Origin: a virus
IMG/VR virus record: IMGVR_UViG_3300020442_002322
Coordinates: 1-64,000 of that record
Reading direction: 5' to 3' (one strand)
Length of the DNA: 64,000 nucleotides
Below the pieces are notes generated by a model. That model worked only from the letters and a program-made list of their open reading frames with translations, had not been told where the DNA came from and made no database searches. Below, piece by piece: positions 1-8,640 of the stretch. The stretch's first letter is position 1, and each line of letters begins with the position of its first letter. The position numbers and the translations under genes are program-made.

Positions 1-1
1 C

Positions 2-445
2 ATTCCGCCAAAGTGGGATGAAACAAAGTATACTATTGATAATTTTACAGGTGTTACATATAGGTATTATAAAGATTTACAAGATATGGAACCAATCAAA
101 ACAATAAGAGAACAATTAAATTTTCCATATCTTGATTACACAACTACTCAATTATTAAAATTTCCGCCTCATAATGGTCCAACCATACATAGAGATACAG
201 AACGCCATACTGCAATACTTTTTCCAATTTATACAAACGAAAAATACGAACCAATTAAATTTTATCATGACGATACTTCAGAATGGTTTGAAGTAGATTA
301 TCATGACCAAGTTATTGTGTTTGATGCAAAAGTTTTACATGCTGTAGCAAACAAAAAAGATAATAGGTTTAGTTTACAGTTTGATTTTAAAGAACCCTAT
401 GCAGAAGTGTATAAAAAATATTGCGAAGGAGAATTCTTTGCTTAA
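2..445 (+). CDS. 2OG/Fe(II) oxygenase-like protein (5' end cut by window)
   Basis: The reading frame is open to the left edge, so the N-terminus lies outside the window; an ATG at 86 is only an internal Met. The visible part looks like the core of a double-stranded beta-helix dioxygenase: an H-R-D metal motif (His codon 188-190, Asp 194-196), a distal His (338-340, context KVLHAV) and an Arg nine codons later (365-367) that could bind 2-oxoglutarate. Such enzymes hydroxylate proteins or small molecules using Fe(II), O2 and 2OG. The gene overlaps the next one by 8 bases, so the two are probably co-translated. Family assignment comes from motif spacing only; the substrate is unknown. Confidence 0.6.
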   Translation: MPPKWDETKYTIDNFTGVTYRYYKDLQDMEPIKTIREQLNFPYLDYTTTQLLKFPPHNGPTIHRDTERHTAILFPIYTNEKYEPIKFYHDDTSEWFEVDYHDQVIVFDAKVLHAVANKKDNRFSLQFDFKEPYAEVYKKYCEGEFFA

Positions 446-2618
446 CGTTTTTGGAGTACAACTTGCATCGAACTATCATGTTACCTTACCTGTCAGTTTA
501 GGTACACTATGGGCTTATTTGTCTACAGTAAAAGATGTGTATAAACATCTTAATCTTACAGGCTGGGCTGTATATCATGCACCTGATAGTAGCGTATTAG
601 ATTTATTACCAGATGTTGACAAAAATGGTGAACCAGATGTTGTGCTTGTAAGTTTGTATATGTGGAATAGGAACAGGTCAATAAAACTTACAAAGGCAAT
701 AAAAGAAAAGTATCCTAATGTAAAAATTATTGTAGGTGGTAACGAAGTGCCACAAGACCCTGAACGCTTTGAGAAGTTTGTAGCAGATAATCCTCAGTTT
801 GATTATTATGTAAACAGCGAAGGAGAAGTTGCATTAGAAATGATGCTAAGAGAAATCCTTAAAGAAAAAAACATTTACAAATCAGATTACTACAATGATT
901 GTTTTCATAAAACTAAAAATGGAAAAGTAATAAGTAAACAAAGCACAAGAAGATATTTAAATCACAAAGCAGAACTAGATTATCCAAGTGCTTGTGCTAT
1001 GGGCATATTTGATGATCTAATTAAGTCCTTTCCTAAAGACATACAAATACAAGGTGTTTTAGAAACAAATAGAGGTTGCCCTTATACTTGTACTTTTTGT
1101 GATTGGGGGCTAGAAGAAAAATTAAGACGTTTTAGTATGAAACGCATCAAAGATGAAATAGATTGGTATGTGGGCAATGTTCATGAAATAATGCTTTCAG
1201 ATGCTAACTTTGGAATTTTACATAGAGATTTAGATATTGCAAAATATCTAGTCAAAGCAAAACTAAAACACCCTAATCCTAAACTGCATACCACAGCAAT
1301 TACGTATGCAAAAAATAATAAAGAACGTGTTTTACGAATTGCTGAAATATTAGAAAAGTTTGATTTCAGTAGAAGCGGTGCAACATTTAGTTTACAAAGT
1401 TTGCATACACCTACATTAGAAGCAATACGCAGAGATAATCTAAGTATTACCAAAGATTTTGAATGGATTGCTAGAAATTTTATTGCTAAAGGTATTCCTT
1501 ACTACCACGAAATGATTATGGGAATGCCATTAGAAACTAAAGAAAGTTTTCTAAGTGGAATTAGTAAATTACTTCAATTTAATCCTCTAGAAGTAAATGT
1601 ATATAAACTTGCATGGCTAGAAAACAGTGAAATAAGTTTAGCAAAGCACGAAGATATTTACAAACTAGAATGGGACGAATTTGAACAAGGCCCTAGTCCA
1701 TATGCAGATGAAAAAGAATACGCATATATTATTGGTAGTACTAGTACAATTTCACGTAGTGATATGAAATACATTAGAGATATTAGAGACTTAATCCAAA
1801 TACTTTGGCTCGGCAGAACTATATTTTACATTGGCAGATACATGCAAAATGAATATAATATTGAAGCATGTGATATGATTGAAAAAATTGTTGATTGGTT
1901 TAATACAAAAGGTGACAAAGAATTTTTTGATACACTTATGGCAAGCAAAGAAGACCTAAGAGATGAAAAATATAATGTGCCATTATGGTTTCCATTTCAA
2001 AAAGACAAATACAAATTCCATAGATATGCAAATGCATGGTTGTATATACACGGCACAAAAGAAAGAAAAAATCATTTTTACAATCAAATAACACAATTTT
2101 TTCTCGATACATATAAACAAGTAGATAAAGATGTATTATTAGATCTAATACATTTTAATAAGAATATTATGATTGATGGCGAACAAAAAGATTTTATTAC
2201 TAGTTTCAAAACAAAATACAGCTGGATTGATTATTTTACAAATCATGATTTAGAAAAATTAGAAACAACATACAATGCAAAAATCGAAGTTGCAGGAAAT
2301 ACTAAAGTTTCTAAAGGTTCAGTAGATAGAGATATTTTTGTTTATTATATTGCTGGCGGACATGAATTTATGTTTAACAAACAGAACGCATTTTATTATC
2401 CTGAAGGTACATATACAAATCAAAATGGCAGTCACGATTACATAAGTAGAATAGGAACATTCTATCCTGCAAATACATATTTTGAAAGTGCTGAAGATAT
2501 TATAGATAGTATTATGGAAGAAGATGATATTGACATCAAAGATTATAAAACAAATGCTACACTAAAAATCTTAAAGAACATTAACCAAGAAAATAATCCG
2601 TTCAAAGTTTCTGCTTGA
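438..2618 (+). CDS. B12-binding-type radical SAM protein
   Basis: I choose the TTG at 438 as start because a strong ribosome site (GAAGGAG, 425-431) lies 6 bases before it; the ATG at 381 has none and would overlap the upstream gene by 65 bases. The product is 726 residues. Residues about 60-130 look like a Rossmann-type cobalamin-binding domain (IIVGGNEVP near 98-106) but lack a clear DxHxxG motif. The radical SAM cluster motif is C214-x3-C218-x2-C221 (RGCPYTCTFC), followed by a TIM-barrel-like stretch and a long C-terminal region I cannot assign. Members of this class carry out radical methylations or ring chemistry. It converges on, and overlaps by 17 bases, the last gene of the minus-strand island. 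Confidence 0.8.
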   Translation: MLNVFGVQLASNYHVTLPVSLGTLWAYLSTVKDVYKHLNLTGWAVYHAPDSSVLDLLPDVDKNGEPDVVLVSLYMWNRNRSIKLTKAIKEKYPNVKIIVGGNEVPQDPERFEKFVADNPQFDYYVNSEGEVALEMMLREILKEKNIYKSDYYNDCFHKTKNGKVISKQSTRRYLNHKAELDYPSACAMGIFDDLIKSFPKDIQIQGVLETNRGCPYTCTFCDWGLEEKLRRFSMKRIKDEIDWYVGNVHEIMLSDANFGILHRDLDIAKYLVKAKLKHPNPKLHTTAITYAKNNKERVLRIAEILEKFDFSRSGATFSLQSLHTPTLEAIRRDNLSITKDFEWIARNFIAKGIPYYHEMIMGMPLETKESFLSGISKLLQFNPLEVNVYKLAWLENSEISLAKHEDIYKLEWDEFEQGPSPYADEKEYAYIIGSTSTISRSDMKYIRDIRDLIQILWLGRTIFYIGRYMQNEYNIEACDMIEKIVDWFNTKGDKEFFDTLMASKEDLRDEKYNVPLWFPFQKDKYKFHRYANAWLYIHGTKERKNHFYNQITQFFLDTYKQVDKDVLLDLIHFNKNIMIDGEQKDFITSFKTKYSWIDYFTNHDLEKLETTYNAKIEVAGNTKVSKGSVDRDIFVYYIAGGHEFMFNKQNAFYYPEGTYTNQNGSHDYISRIGTFYPANTYFESAEDIIDSIMEEDDIDIKDYKTNATLKILKNINQENNPFKVSA

Positions 2619-3282
2619 ATTCTGTAACACCTAATCCTATTTTATTTTGATTATCAAATCTAGGATCGTTCCATTCTTTTTTTATCTCTTTAGGAAAAGG
2701 TATAGTAGTATATTCTAAATTTTCTATATTGCTATAATAATCATTGTTAGGTTGCCATGGGGATCCAATACAGACTGTTAATTTTATATCATTGCCTGTG
2801 TTTGTCATACCGTGAGGATGTGAACCATTTATTACATATGCATCTGTTTGCGGCTCGTAGTAATGTTTGTTACTGTTTTCGTCAAAGAAATATAGTGTGC
2901 TTTCTTTTTTACCTTTGACTACCCATCTAAATTTGTGTTGCATACCGCCAACTTCATCTGGTGCACTGTCAACATGATCATTTAACATTTCTCCAGGTTT
3001 TGTTTTTATCACTGTAACATTTCCTACACCACCAATATATGGAAAAATGTAATCTCTTAATGCTGTAACACATGCAGAATCTTCTGCTAAATTTGGATTA
3101 AAACTAAATTGTTCAAACCAACCCACATCCGGTCTAGCATTATATAAACTGCACATCCATGCTCCGTGAAACTTAATCCAATACCAATCATCTTCAGGCA
3201 AAGATAATATTTCGTCAGCAACTTGTTCTTTGTTAGGAATATTTAGATTTACAAGATCCATGTATGTGATTATTCTGTCCAT
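2602..3282 (-). CDS. Aspartyl/asparaginyl hydroxylase-like 2OG oxygenase
   Basis: 226 residues. A PGEMLNDHVDS segment gives the H103-x-D105 metal pair and a GSHPHG segment gives the distal His (155 or 157), the arrangement of cupin-type 2OG/Fe(II) oxygenases of the aspartyl/asparaginyl beta-hydroxylase kind. The ATG at 3282 has AAGGAG 5 bases upstream. It is the last gene of the leftward island, overlaps the previous gene by 13 bases, and its 3' end overlaps the convergent radical SAM gene; no terminator hairpin is visible there. Hydroxylation of a protein or peptide side chain is plausible from the family, but the target is unknown. Confidence 0.65.
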   Translation of the reverse strand: MDRIITYMDLVNLNIPNKEQVADEILSLPEDDWYWIKFHGAWMCSLYNARPDVGWFEQFSFNPNLAEDSACVTALRDYIFPYIGGVGNVTVIKTKPGEMLNDHVDSAPDEVGGMQHKFRWVVKGKKESTLYFFDENSNKHYYEPQTDAYVINGSHPHGMTNTGNDIKLTVCIGSPWQPNNDYYSNIENLEYTTIPFPKEIKKEWNDPRFDNQNKIGLGVTEFKQKL

Positions 3283-4058
3283 TCATACTCCTTGCCACAA
3301 TTTACTCTGTATAATAATCTATTAGGATTGTCTGTGGGCGGACGTCTATGTTGTGTAAACAAACTTTCAGTAATAAAAAGATCTCCTTCGTCCCATGTAT
3401 GTTTATATATAGGAACCTTTCTAAACTGTGCTTGCAACATTTCAAAAAGGTATGTGTTGTGATTTGTTCCTCTGATTTCTGTACAAAATAAATGTGGAAA
3501 AAATAATCCTTCTTTACCTGTAGGATCTTTTATTACAAGTTTCTTCCAGTTAGTATGTGGTTTTATTAAATCTTCTAAATCGTTTTGAAAGACATCATGA
3601 TTGAAATAAAAATTTCCTTCTGCGTTTCTAAGTCTTTTTTTATCTTGTTCTGAAAGTCTATCCCATACCATGTTATTACTTAGATACTCCTGAGTGCCGT
3701 TATCTAAATTTTCTATGCCTTGAAACATTATGAAGGGTGCTAATTTTTTGTTTACACAATTATCACTGTGCCATCCTACTTCGCCCGATTTACCCATACG
3801 TCCTTTAGGTGAACCATCTTCATACTTTTGTCCTGTAATTTGGCCTACATAATTACATTCAGGATGGTCTACAGGACTAGCATCTGCAACATTGCCTAGT
3901 TTATGTGCAATGTCATTTATTGTAGACCAGTGTGTGTCTAACTTTTTAAGTACAACAAAGCCATTTTCCCAAATTAAACTTTCTAAATCTAGCCAAGGAT
4001 TATCTATTTCGTATTCTTCTATTTGTAGTCCAAAAGGCTCTAATTTTTTCAATTTCAT
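3270..4058 (-). CDS. TauD/TfdA-type 2OG dioxygenase
   Basis: 262 residues, the usual length for this family. It shows the N-terminal pattern of TauD-like enzymes (ENGFVVLKKL, residues 31-40), a GWHSDN motif supplying H97 and D99, a distal His at 237 (FTQHRRPP) and Arg 247/251 in the last strand for 2OG binding. TauD/gamma-butyrobetaine-hydroxylase relatives hydroxylate small acids, amino acids or natural-product intermediates. Its ATG overlaps the upstream stop (ATGA), so translation is coupled. It is one of three different 2OG-oxygenase subfamilies placed side by side here. The substrate cannot be told from sequence. Confidence 0.78.
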   Translation of the reverse strand: MKLKKLEPFGLQIEEYEIDNPWLDLESLIWENGFVVLKKLDTHWSTINDIAHKLGNVADASPVDHPECNYVGQITGQKYEDGSPKGRMGKSGEVGWHSDNCVNKKLAPFIMFQGIENLDNGTQEYLSNNMVWDRLSEQDKKRLRNAEGNFYFNHDVFQNDLEDLIKPHTNWKKLVIKDPTGKEGLFFPHLFCTEIRGTNHNTYLFEMLQAQFRKVPIYKHTWDEGDLFITESLFTQHRRPPTDNPNRLLYRVNCGKEYEWTE

Positions 4059-4618
4059 TGTTTATTCTCTACTGTTGTTACAAGATGTATTCTTTGTTCA
4101 AAACTACCATTAAATGCAGTATGTGGTTGTGTTGTATCAACCCAATACAATGTTCCTTCGGGCATATGTACAGTTTTATTATCCCATACCATCATGCAAC
4201 GTTCGTTAGTAATAATAGGTATGTGTAATCTATATGTACTATCTTGATGCCATGTTAAACATGTTTTAGGCTCCATTAGTAGTAGTCTTGTTCTACCAAT
4301 AGTGAATTTATTTTGAAGATCTACAAGTAAATCGTATAGGTATGTGCCTTTGAGGTCAGGCACAATTTTATTAAAATCCTTTTCTGCTACTTTGTTTTTG
4401 CGAGGGGGAGGATTTCCTTCACCATCCCAATTTTCATAATCCCAATCTAAACTGCCTACTGCATCTAGATATTTGTTTTTAGATTTTTCGTTAGCATACG
4501 TTACACCTAATTGTGTTTTAAATACATGAGAAAATAAATCTCTATTTTCAAAAAGTAAAACTGTTTCAGTTTTAAGTCGTTCTATATCAATTTTGTAATT
4601 TATAATTTGCTTGTACAT
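4055..4618 (-). CDS. 2OG/Fe(II) oxygenase, Asp/Asn beta-hydroxylase type
   Basis: 187 residues. LTWHQDSTYR provides H124-x-D126, TTQPHTAFN the distal His 166, and R176 lies exactly ten residues later, the classical position for the 2OG-binding Arg. This is the most canonical beta-hydroxylase-like member of the cluster. Start and stop overlap both neighbours (TAATG with the SDR gene upstream, ATGA with the TauD-like gene downstream), so it is firmly embedded in the operon. Probable role: hydroxylation of a peptide, protein or amino-acid substrate; no partner is identifiable. Confidence 0.72.
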   Translation of the reverse strand: MYKQIINYKIDIERLKTETVLLFENRDLFSHVFKTQLGVTYANEKSKNKYLDAVGSLDWDYENWDGEGNPPPRKNKVAEKDFNKIVPDLKGTYLYDLLVDLQNKFTIGRTRLLLMEPKTCLTWHQDSTYRLHIPIITNERCMMVWDNKTVHMPEGTLYWVDTTQPHTAFNGSFEQRIHLVTTVENKQ

Positions 4619-5043
4619 TATTGTGGGACTACTGTTATTTCTTTTATAGAGTGGGGTTGTTGTAATACCCAGTCAACTATTCCTACTGCATATTCTAAAG
4701 ACATTTTTTTAACTTCCTTGTCTTTTTGACTTTCAGTATCAATGTGTCCAAAATTTATACACGTAGTTTTAATTCCATCTGAAAACAATTGATGGTTTGC
4801 TTCTCTTAGTGCTTTCTTTTCAACTGCATATTTAAAATTAAAAGTATAATCACTTGCATGTGATCCTATGTTTATTATTTGTTTGCCTAACTCTGCCGCT
4901 TGGTACAAAAGTTCTACTTGATTAAATCCATCATGTTTACAATTAATAAAAATATCACAATCTTCTAATTTATTGACAGTGCCATATTTGTCCAGTAATG
5001 CTTTTCCTAATCCTCTTCTAGTGCCTGTTATAAAATACTTCAT
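4618..5043 (-). CDS. Miniature short-chain dehydrogenase/reductase (SDR)
   Basis: 141 residues against about 250 for normal SDRs. It keeps the N-terminal nucleotide-binding Gly motif TGTRRGLG (G7, G11, G13), a Ser in the GSHAS segment (about residue 61) and a Y72-x3-K76 pair (YAVEK), then an INFGHIDTE strand like the PGxxxT region of SDRs. The distance from Gly motif to Tyr is only about 60 residues instead of about 140, so the middle of the Rossmann fold is shortened. It may be an active minimal reductase or a degenerate one. The ATG overlaps the upstream stop (ATGA) and has GGAG before it, which argues that it is translated. Confidence 0.6.
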   Translation of the reverse strand: MKYFITGTRRGLGKALLDKYGTVNKLEDCDIFINCKHDGFNQVELLYQAAELGKQIINIGSHASDYTFNFKYAVEKKALREANHQLFSDGIKTTCINFGHIDTESQKDKEVKKMSLEYAVGIVDWVLQQPHSIKEITVVPQ

Positions 5044-5690
5044 GTATATTCTCCAGCAAAACGCAAACTTAAACCTATTTTGTGATCAGTAATCATACTA
5101 CCAGTGCAATGTATAAATTTACTATCAAAAATAATAATATCGCCTGGAGCAAAGTCTATAGCATGTCCTGTACAACCATAAAACATTTTTTCGTCTCTAT
5201 ATTCGTGTTGTAAGTAATCATTATAAAACTTTTGATCAATAGGATTATTTGTTAAACCTTTCACGTCTTTATCCTCACTAATATAAGTTGTGCTTGTGTT
5301 AGTTTCAAACTCTTTGCTTATTTTTATATCACCCATATATGTTCTAGGTGTATATTCTGTAACATATTGATCAAAAATAATAAATTTTTGTGGGCCTTGC
5401 ACATATAAAGGCACGAGAACATTTACACAAGGATAACCGCCATGTGTGTCAACATGTGGAAAGTAAGGAAAGGTATGTTTGTAAATGTTATCGCCAAGAT
5501 TAAGAGAAGTATCTACGTGTGGCGAAATAATACTATCTAAATTTTTTACAGTATCGAATGACCAAGGTTGGTTAAGTTTTTCCCAACCATTGTCTTGTTG
5601 TTGAATTAGGTGTCTATATTCATTATAAAAATCAAGAATAGATTCAATATGCTCGTGTGATAGAACATTTTTTAGAATTTTGTACTGCAT
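5040..5690 (-). CDS. Prolyl-hydroxylase-like 2OG/Fe(II) oxygenase
   Basis: 216 residues. H79-x-D81 (FPHVDTHGG), distal His 194 (KFIHCTG) and Lys 204 ten residues later match the prolyl-4-hydroxylase arrangement, where a Lys binds 2OG. It is a clear paralogue of 9289-9978: both share NIYKHT before the HxD, a DQY strand, an FYNxYL segment and a YGxTG...DF.PG stretch before the distal His. No ribosome site precedes the ATG; instead a late-promoter-like octamer ends 5 bases upstream, so the mRNA could be leaderless. The substrate is unknown. Confidence 0.7.
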   Translation of the reverse strand: MQYKILKNVLSHEHIESILDFYNEYRHLIQQQDNGWEKLNQPWSFDTVKNLDSIISPHVDTSLNLGDNIYKHTFPYFPHVDTHGGYPCVNVLVPLYVQGPQKFIIFDQYVTEYTPRTYMGDIKISKEFETNTSTTYISEDKDVKGLTNNPIDQKFYNDYLQHEYRDEKMFYGCTGHAIDFAPGDIIIFDSKFIHCTGSMITDHKIGLSLRFAGEYT

Positions 5691-5695
5691 ACAAG

Positions 5696-5703
5696 TACTT
5701 ATC
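5696..5703 (-). promoter_or_regulatory. Late-promoter-like octamer GATAAGTA
   Basis: The sense-strand octamer fits NATAARTA, close to the T4 late consensus TATAAATA used by gp55 polymerase. It ends only 5 bases before the ATG at 5690; with T4-like spacing the transcript would begin at or next to the start codon. No Shine-Dalgarno sequence is present. Function is inferred. Confidence 0.4.
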
Positions 5704-5722
5704 GTACAGTATAATCAACAAA

Positions 5723-6370
5723 TTACTTTATGAAAGTAGTTTCTATTTCTTGCTTGGCTTTTGTAGGAAAAACAAAGTCTGACTTATGATGAACACGTCT
5801 ATTCTTATCAACATTTTTGAATCCTACACCCATAAGTAATTTAATAGGATTTTTTGCACCAATAGTTTCTGCAATATCGTTTTCATTAAAACATGCACAA
5901 CACCCTGTACCGTAACCTAGCATACTAGCAGTTAAATTTACGTAACCTGCCGCAATACCTATAGCCATAAACCTATCTCTAGCTAAAACATCTTTTTGTT
6001 TTTGAGTGATTTCATCATTGTCATGTGCAAGCAATTCGTCATTCCTAAACACTGTATCAGTGGTATGTCTATCAATGTAATCTTCTTCTTCAAATGCAAT
6101 CAATAAATTTGCAAGAGTTTGACTATTTGTTTCACTACCGCCTGTTTCGTAGTTTGTAAATCCTGCTGTTTTATCGTGAACTGATTCGATTACGTCTCTA
6201 TTTGTGATAAAATGAACTTTGTAAAATGCAACATTTTGTTTGCTAGGACACTGCGTTGCCGCATGTACTATTAAATCTAAATCTTCTTGTGGAATTTCTT
6301 TGTTAAGATCCCAGTTACGTTGGCAGTGTTGACTTCTAATAACTGCTTTTTTGATTTCGGTGTGTTCCAT
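5723..6370 (-). CDS. Nitroreductase-family flavoprotein
   Basis: 215 residues. The N-terminal QHCQRNWD (14-21) takes the place of the usual RRSxRxF FMN-binding motif; CPSKQN and a Gly/Ala-rich helix followed by GYGTGCCACFNE fit the nitroreductase/FMN-dehydrogenase fold, as does LLMGVGF near the C-terminus. Such proteins reduce or dehydrogenate substrates with FMN and NAD(P)H; some act on peptides (for example azoline oxidases). It is closely related to 8640-9296, which has the same QHCQRNWD at the same residues. The ATG has a strong AGGGGAGG site, and a late-promoter-like octamer lies 21 bases upstream. Confidence 0.75.
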   Translation of the reverse strand: MEHTEIKKAVIRSQHCQRNWDLNKEIPQEDLDLIVHAATQCPSKQNVAFYKVHFITNRDVIESVHDKTAGFTNYETGGSETNSQTLANLLIAFEEEDYIDRHTTDTVFRNDELLAHDNDEITQKQKDVLARDRFMAIGIAAGYVNLTASMLGYGTGCCACFNENDIAETIGAKNPIKLLMGVGFKNVDKNRRVHHKSDFVFPTKAKQEIETTFIK

Positions 6371-6390
6371 GTAATACCTCCCCTGTAAAG

Positions 6391-6398
6391 TATTTATC
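6391..6398 (-). promoter_or_regulatory. Late-promoter-like octamer GATAAATA
   Basis: Sense-strand match to NATAARTA, 7 of 8 to T4 TATAAATA, 21 bases before the nitroreductase ATG at 6370. It overlaps the stop codon of the upstream radical SAM gene and sits in the loop of a small 6-bp inverted repeat (GTAAAG/CTTTAC). It is inferred to allow late expression of the downstream genes. Confidence 0.45.
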
Positions 6399-7506
6399 GC
6401 TTTACTTTTGGGATCTTACTATCTGCTGAACTTACACAACTTTTTGTTATACACGTTTTTGGTTCTTTAAATAGGTTAAAACCTGTTTCGATGTTGCCAA
6501 GAGGTGCATCGTGGCAAGAATAACTCCTTTTTACCGAACCGTCAGGCTCGCGTATTATTATTCCGCTGTAACCGGCGTTACACCGCCATCCTTCAAAATT
6601 GTTGAAATTAAAGGCATTAAAGCGTTCTGCTTGGTCCATATACCACTTCTTGCCTTTAGAGTCTTTTAACTCTACTTGCATGTGCCATGGCACACTAGCA
6701 TCGTTCTTACCTTCTACTCCTTTAGGAATTTGGAATGTGGGCTTGGGCCTTTCTTCCCACTGCCTTTTGCTTTCTGTGTAGGCTCGCTGTGGCATTCCGT
6801 TCCAGAGTCTTTCGAGTTGTTCTTTTGTGTATCCTTCAACGACTCGTGATGCAGTTGGATCAGACTGGGGTTTGAGAGTAACGTTAATGCCTCTGGTATG
6901 GAAGTATAAGGCATTCCTCCAGTCTCGTTCAAACCATTCTGGAACCATAACCATATTGATCGTAACTTGGACATCATGTTCTTGACATAGGATGAGTTTA
7001 TTTGCAAACTCTTCCATCCTTTCAGTTGTATTTACATGTTCTGTATGTAAACTAGCAGTTATGCTGGCTCTATGAAATGGCTTTGCATACTCTACATACT
7101 CTTCAAACCATTTCATAGGTCTGCTACAGTTGCTTGTCATGTGTATGCTTGTATAGTTTGTATTTGGCACATCATCTGCCAAATGCTTTAGTATGTCCAA
7201 GTATCCAGGATGGAAAGTAGGCTCTCCTCCCGACAAGGAGAAGTGGAAACTGTTAAAACCGTTGTCTCTGGCTTGACGTTTAATTTCATCCACTGTAAGC
7301 AAGCAGAGCTCGGTAGGACGGTGGTCTTTACGATCACTTCTTGCGTAAGGCCAGCAGTAGGAACATCTGTAGTTGCAGAACCTTCCAAGTAGCCATGATA
7401 CAGTAAAAAGATCACGATAAAGCAAAGTCCGTTGACCCACACTAACAATGTCGTCAAAGGGAATTTTTGTAAAATCGTAATTACTCCATTTTAAATCTTC
7501 AGTCAT
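6394..7506 (-). CDS. Radical SAM protein with C-terminal SPASM/twitch-like domain
   Basis: 370 residues. The [4Fe-4S]-SAM motif is C44-x3-C48-x2-C51 (FCNYRCSYCW), with GGEP at 93-96. The C-terminal part has GWRCNAGY, a DGSVKRSYSC strand, a GNIETG segment and a final CITKSC, resembling a twitch/SPASM auxiliary-cluster domain; enzymes of this design often modify peptides. Same architecture as 7534-8640 and 15324-16223. Base use is unlike its neighbours: much of 6530-7400 is visibly richer in GC (about 48% in a hand-counted 60-base line), giving long spurious frames on both strands. Recent transfer or recombination is possible. Confidence 0.8.
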   Translation of the reverse strand: MTEDLKWSNYDFTKIPFDDIVSVGQRTLLYRDLFTVSWLLGRFCNYRCSYCWPYARSDRKDHRPTELCLLTVDEIKRQARDNGFNSFHFSLSGGEPTFHPGYLDILKHLADDVPNTNYTSIHMTSNCSRPMKWFEEYVEYAKPFHRASITASLHTEHVNTTERMEEFANKLILCQEHDVQVTINMVMVPEWFERDWRNALYFHTRGINVTLKPQSDPTASRVVEGYTKEQLERLWNGMPQRAYTESKRQWEERPKPTFQIPKGVEGKNDASVPWHMQVELKDSKGKKWYMDQAERFNAFNFNNFEGWRCNAGYSGIIIREPDGSVKRSYSCHDAPLGNIETGFNLFKEPKTCITKSCVSSADSKIPKVKR

Positions 7507-7533
7507 GTTGTTATAATAACACCTTGTACTAGA

Positions 7534-8640
7534 TTAGTCAACCATAAGTGGCTGTATATCTCTTGTTTTTTCATAAAAAATTTGTTTAGCGTCTTTAATA
7601 TCTTTTGCTTTAGGACTACACATACCACATCCGCAATAAAATTTAGGGCATTTTATTACAGGAAAATTTCCTGTATCAAACTGTTTTTGGAATTTAGATA
7701 TAATACTATCAAAATTATCAGCATTACCTATAGGTCCTATTTCTCCATCTAAATTTACTTTACAAGTTTGATGAAAATATACTTGATTGGTTTCACTATT
7801 GATGTATAAGAAGTCCCAATTAACCATACAATGCCAACCATTAAAGTTGTTATTAGAAACATATTTTTGTTTTTTCCATATATCATTATTTTTTACATTC
7901 AAACACTTTCCGTTACAACATGGTCTTCCTATAGTCTGTGATGATGTTTTTTTAGTAGCCATTGCCATAACGCTATTAGGCAAAACACTCCAATCTTTGT
8001 TAAAATATCTTAATTGCTCCGGAGTATATTCATGAGCATGACCTTTCTCAACATCTTGCTTGTTAGAACTATCACCAATTGGTCTAGCAATCGATTTAAT
8101 GCCCAATGTTTTACAAAGTTTCACAACATTTTTACATTCGTCAAAATAGTCTTTATGAAACATTACATTAACAGTCACAGTAAAATTATTATCAACCATT
8201 GTTTGTAAGTTATCTAGTACAAGTTCCTTTTCTTTTATACTTGCTTCTGGATGGTAACTTATTGTTGCACTATGTAAATTTTGAATAATTTTCACACATT
8301 TGTCTTCAGAGTAGCAACCATTAGTTGTAACATTTGTTTTAAGGAAAGGATAGGTTGTTTTACAATATTCAATAAAATCAAAAAATCCAGGATGTACAGT
8401 AGGTTCACCTCCTGTAAAATTTAAATCCACAACTTTATGTTGGCTTCTAAATCTATTTAATAGATAGGTATACTGGACTACTCCATCTAATGTTTTTTTT
8501 AAAGATTCAAAATTTATAATAGGACTAGTTTTATTGCTACGGTGAGGACCACAATAACTACAAGCATATGTGCATCTTCTACCTAAGTCCCATACAACAT
8601 GAAATCTTTCGTTTGCTGTATGATTGATTGCGGATAACAT
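7534..8640 (-). CDS. Radical SAM protein with C-terminal Cys-rich domain
   Basis: 368 residues. C23-x3-C27-x2-C30 (RRCTYACSYC) is the radical SAM site and GGEP is at 77-80 (FTGGEPTVHPG, shared with the 6394-7506 protein in nearly the same form). The C-terminal domain has GWHCMVN, a QTC strand, IGPIGN and a terminal Cys cluster (CPKFYCGCGMC) that could bind one or more auxiliary Fe-S clusters. Its stop and the next gene overlap at 8640. It lies between nitroreductase and oxygenase genes, which suggests steps of one pathway. The substrate is unknown; peptide or small-molecule maturation is the best family-based guess. Confidence 0.8.
   Translation of the reverse strand: MLSAINHTANERFHVVWDLGRRCTYACSYCGPHRSNKTSPIINFESLKKTLDGVVQYTYLLNRFRSQHKVVDLNFTGGEPTVHPGFFDFIEYCKTTYPFLKTNVTTNGCYSEDKCVKIIQNLHSATISYHPEASIKEKELVLDNLQTMVDNNFTVTVNVMFHKDYFDECKNVVKLCKTLGIKSIARPIGDSSNKQDVEKGHAHEYTPEQLRYFNKDWSVLPNSVMAMATKKTSSQTIGRPCCNGKCLNVKNNDIWKKQKYVSNNNFNGWHCMVNWDFLYINSETNQVYFHQTCKVNLDGEIGPIGNADNFDSIISKFQKQFDTGNFPVIKCPKFYCGCGMCSPKAKDIKDAKQIFYEKTRDIQPLMVD

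Noticed and set aside
381-437. ATG at 381 as start of the B12-type radical SAM gene
   Set aside because: No ribosome site, and it would overlap the upstream gene by 65 bases; TTG 438 has a strong site and an 8-base overlap.
2602-2618. Bidirectional terminator between the convergent genes
   Set aside because: The genes overlap by 17 bases and no GC-rich hairpin is visible near either stop.
6383-6403. Stem-loop GTAAAG/CTTTAC as a terminator
   Set aside because: Only 6 AT-rich base pairs around a 9-base loop and no U-tract; it lies within an operon and the loop contains a late-promoter-like octamer.
6599-7457. Several open frames of 60-97 codons inside the radical SAM gene on both strands
   Set aside because: They are caused by the GC-richer patch, which removes stop codons; no motif or ribosome site supports them and the radical SAM frame has intact catalytic motifs.
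7507-7533. Small dyad GTTATTATAAC before the 6394-7506 gene as an operator
   Set aside because: Arms of 5 AT-only bases are expected by chance in this composition.
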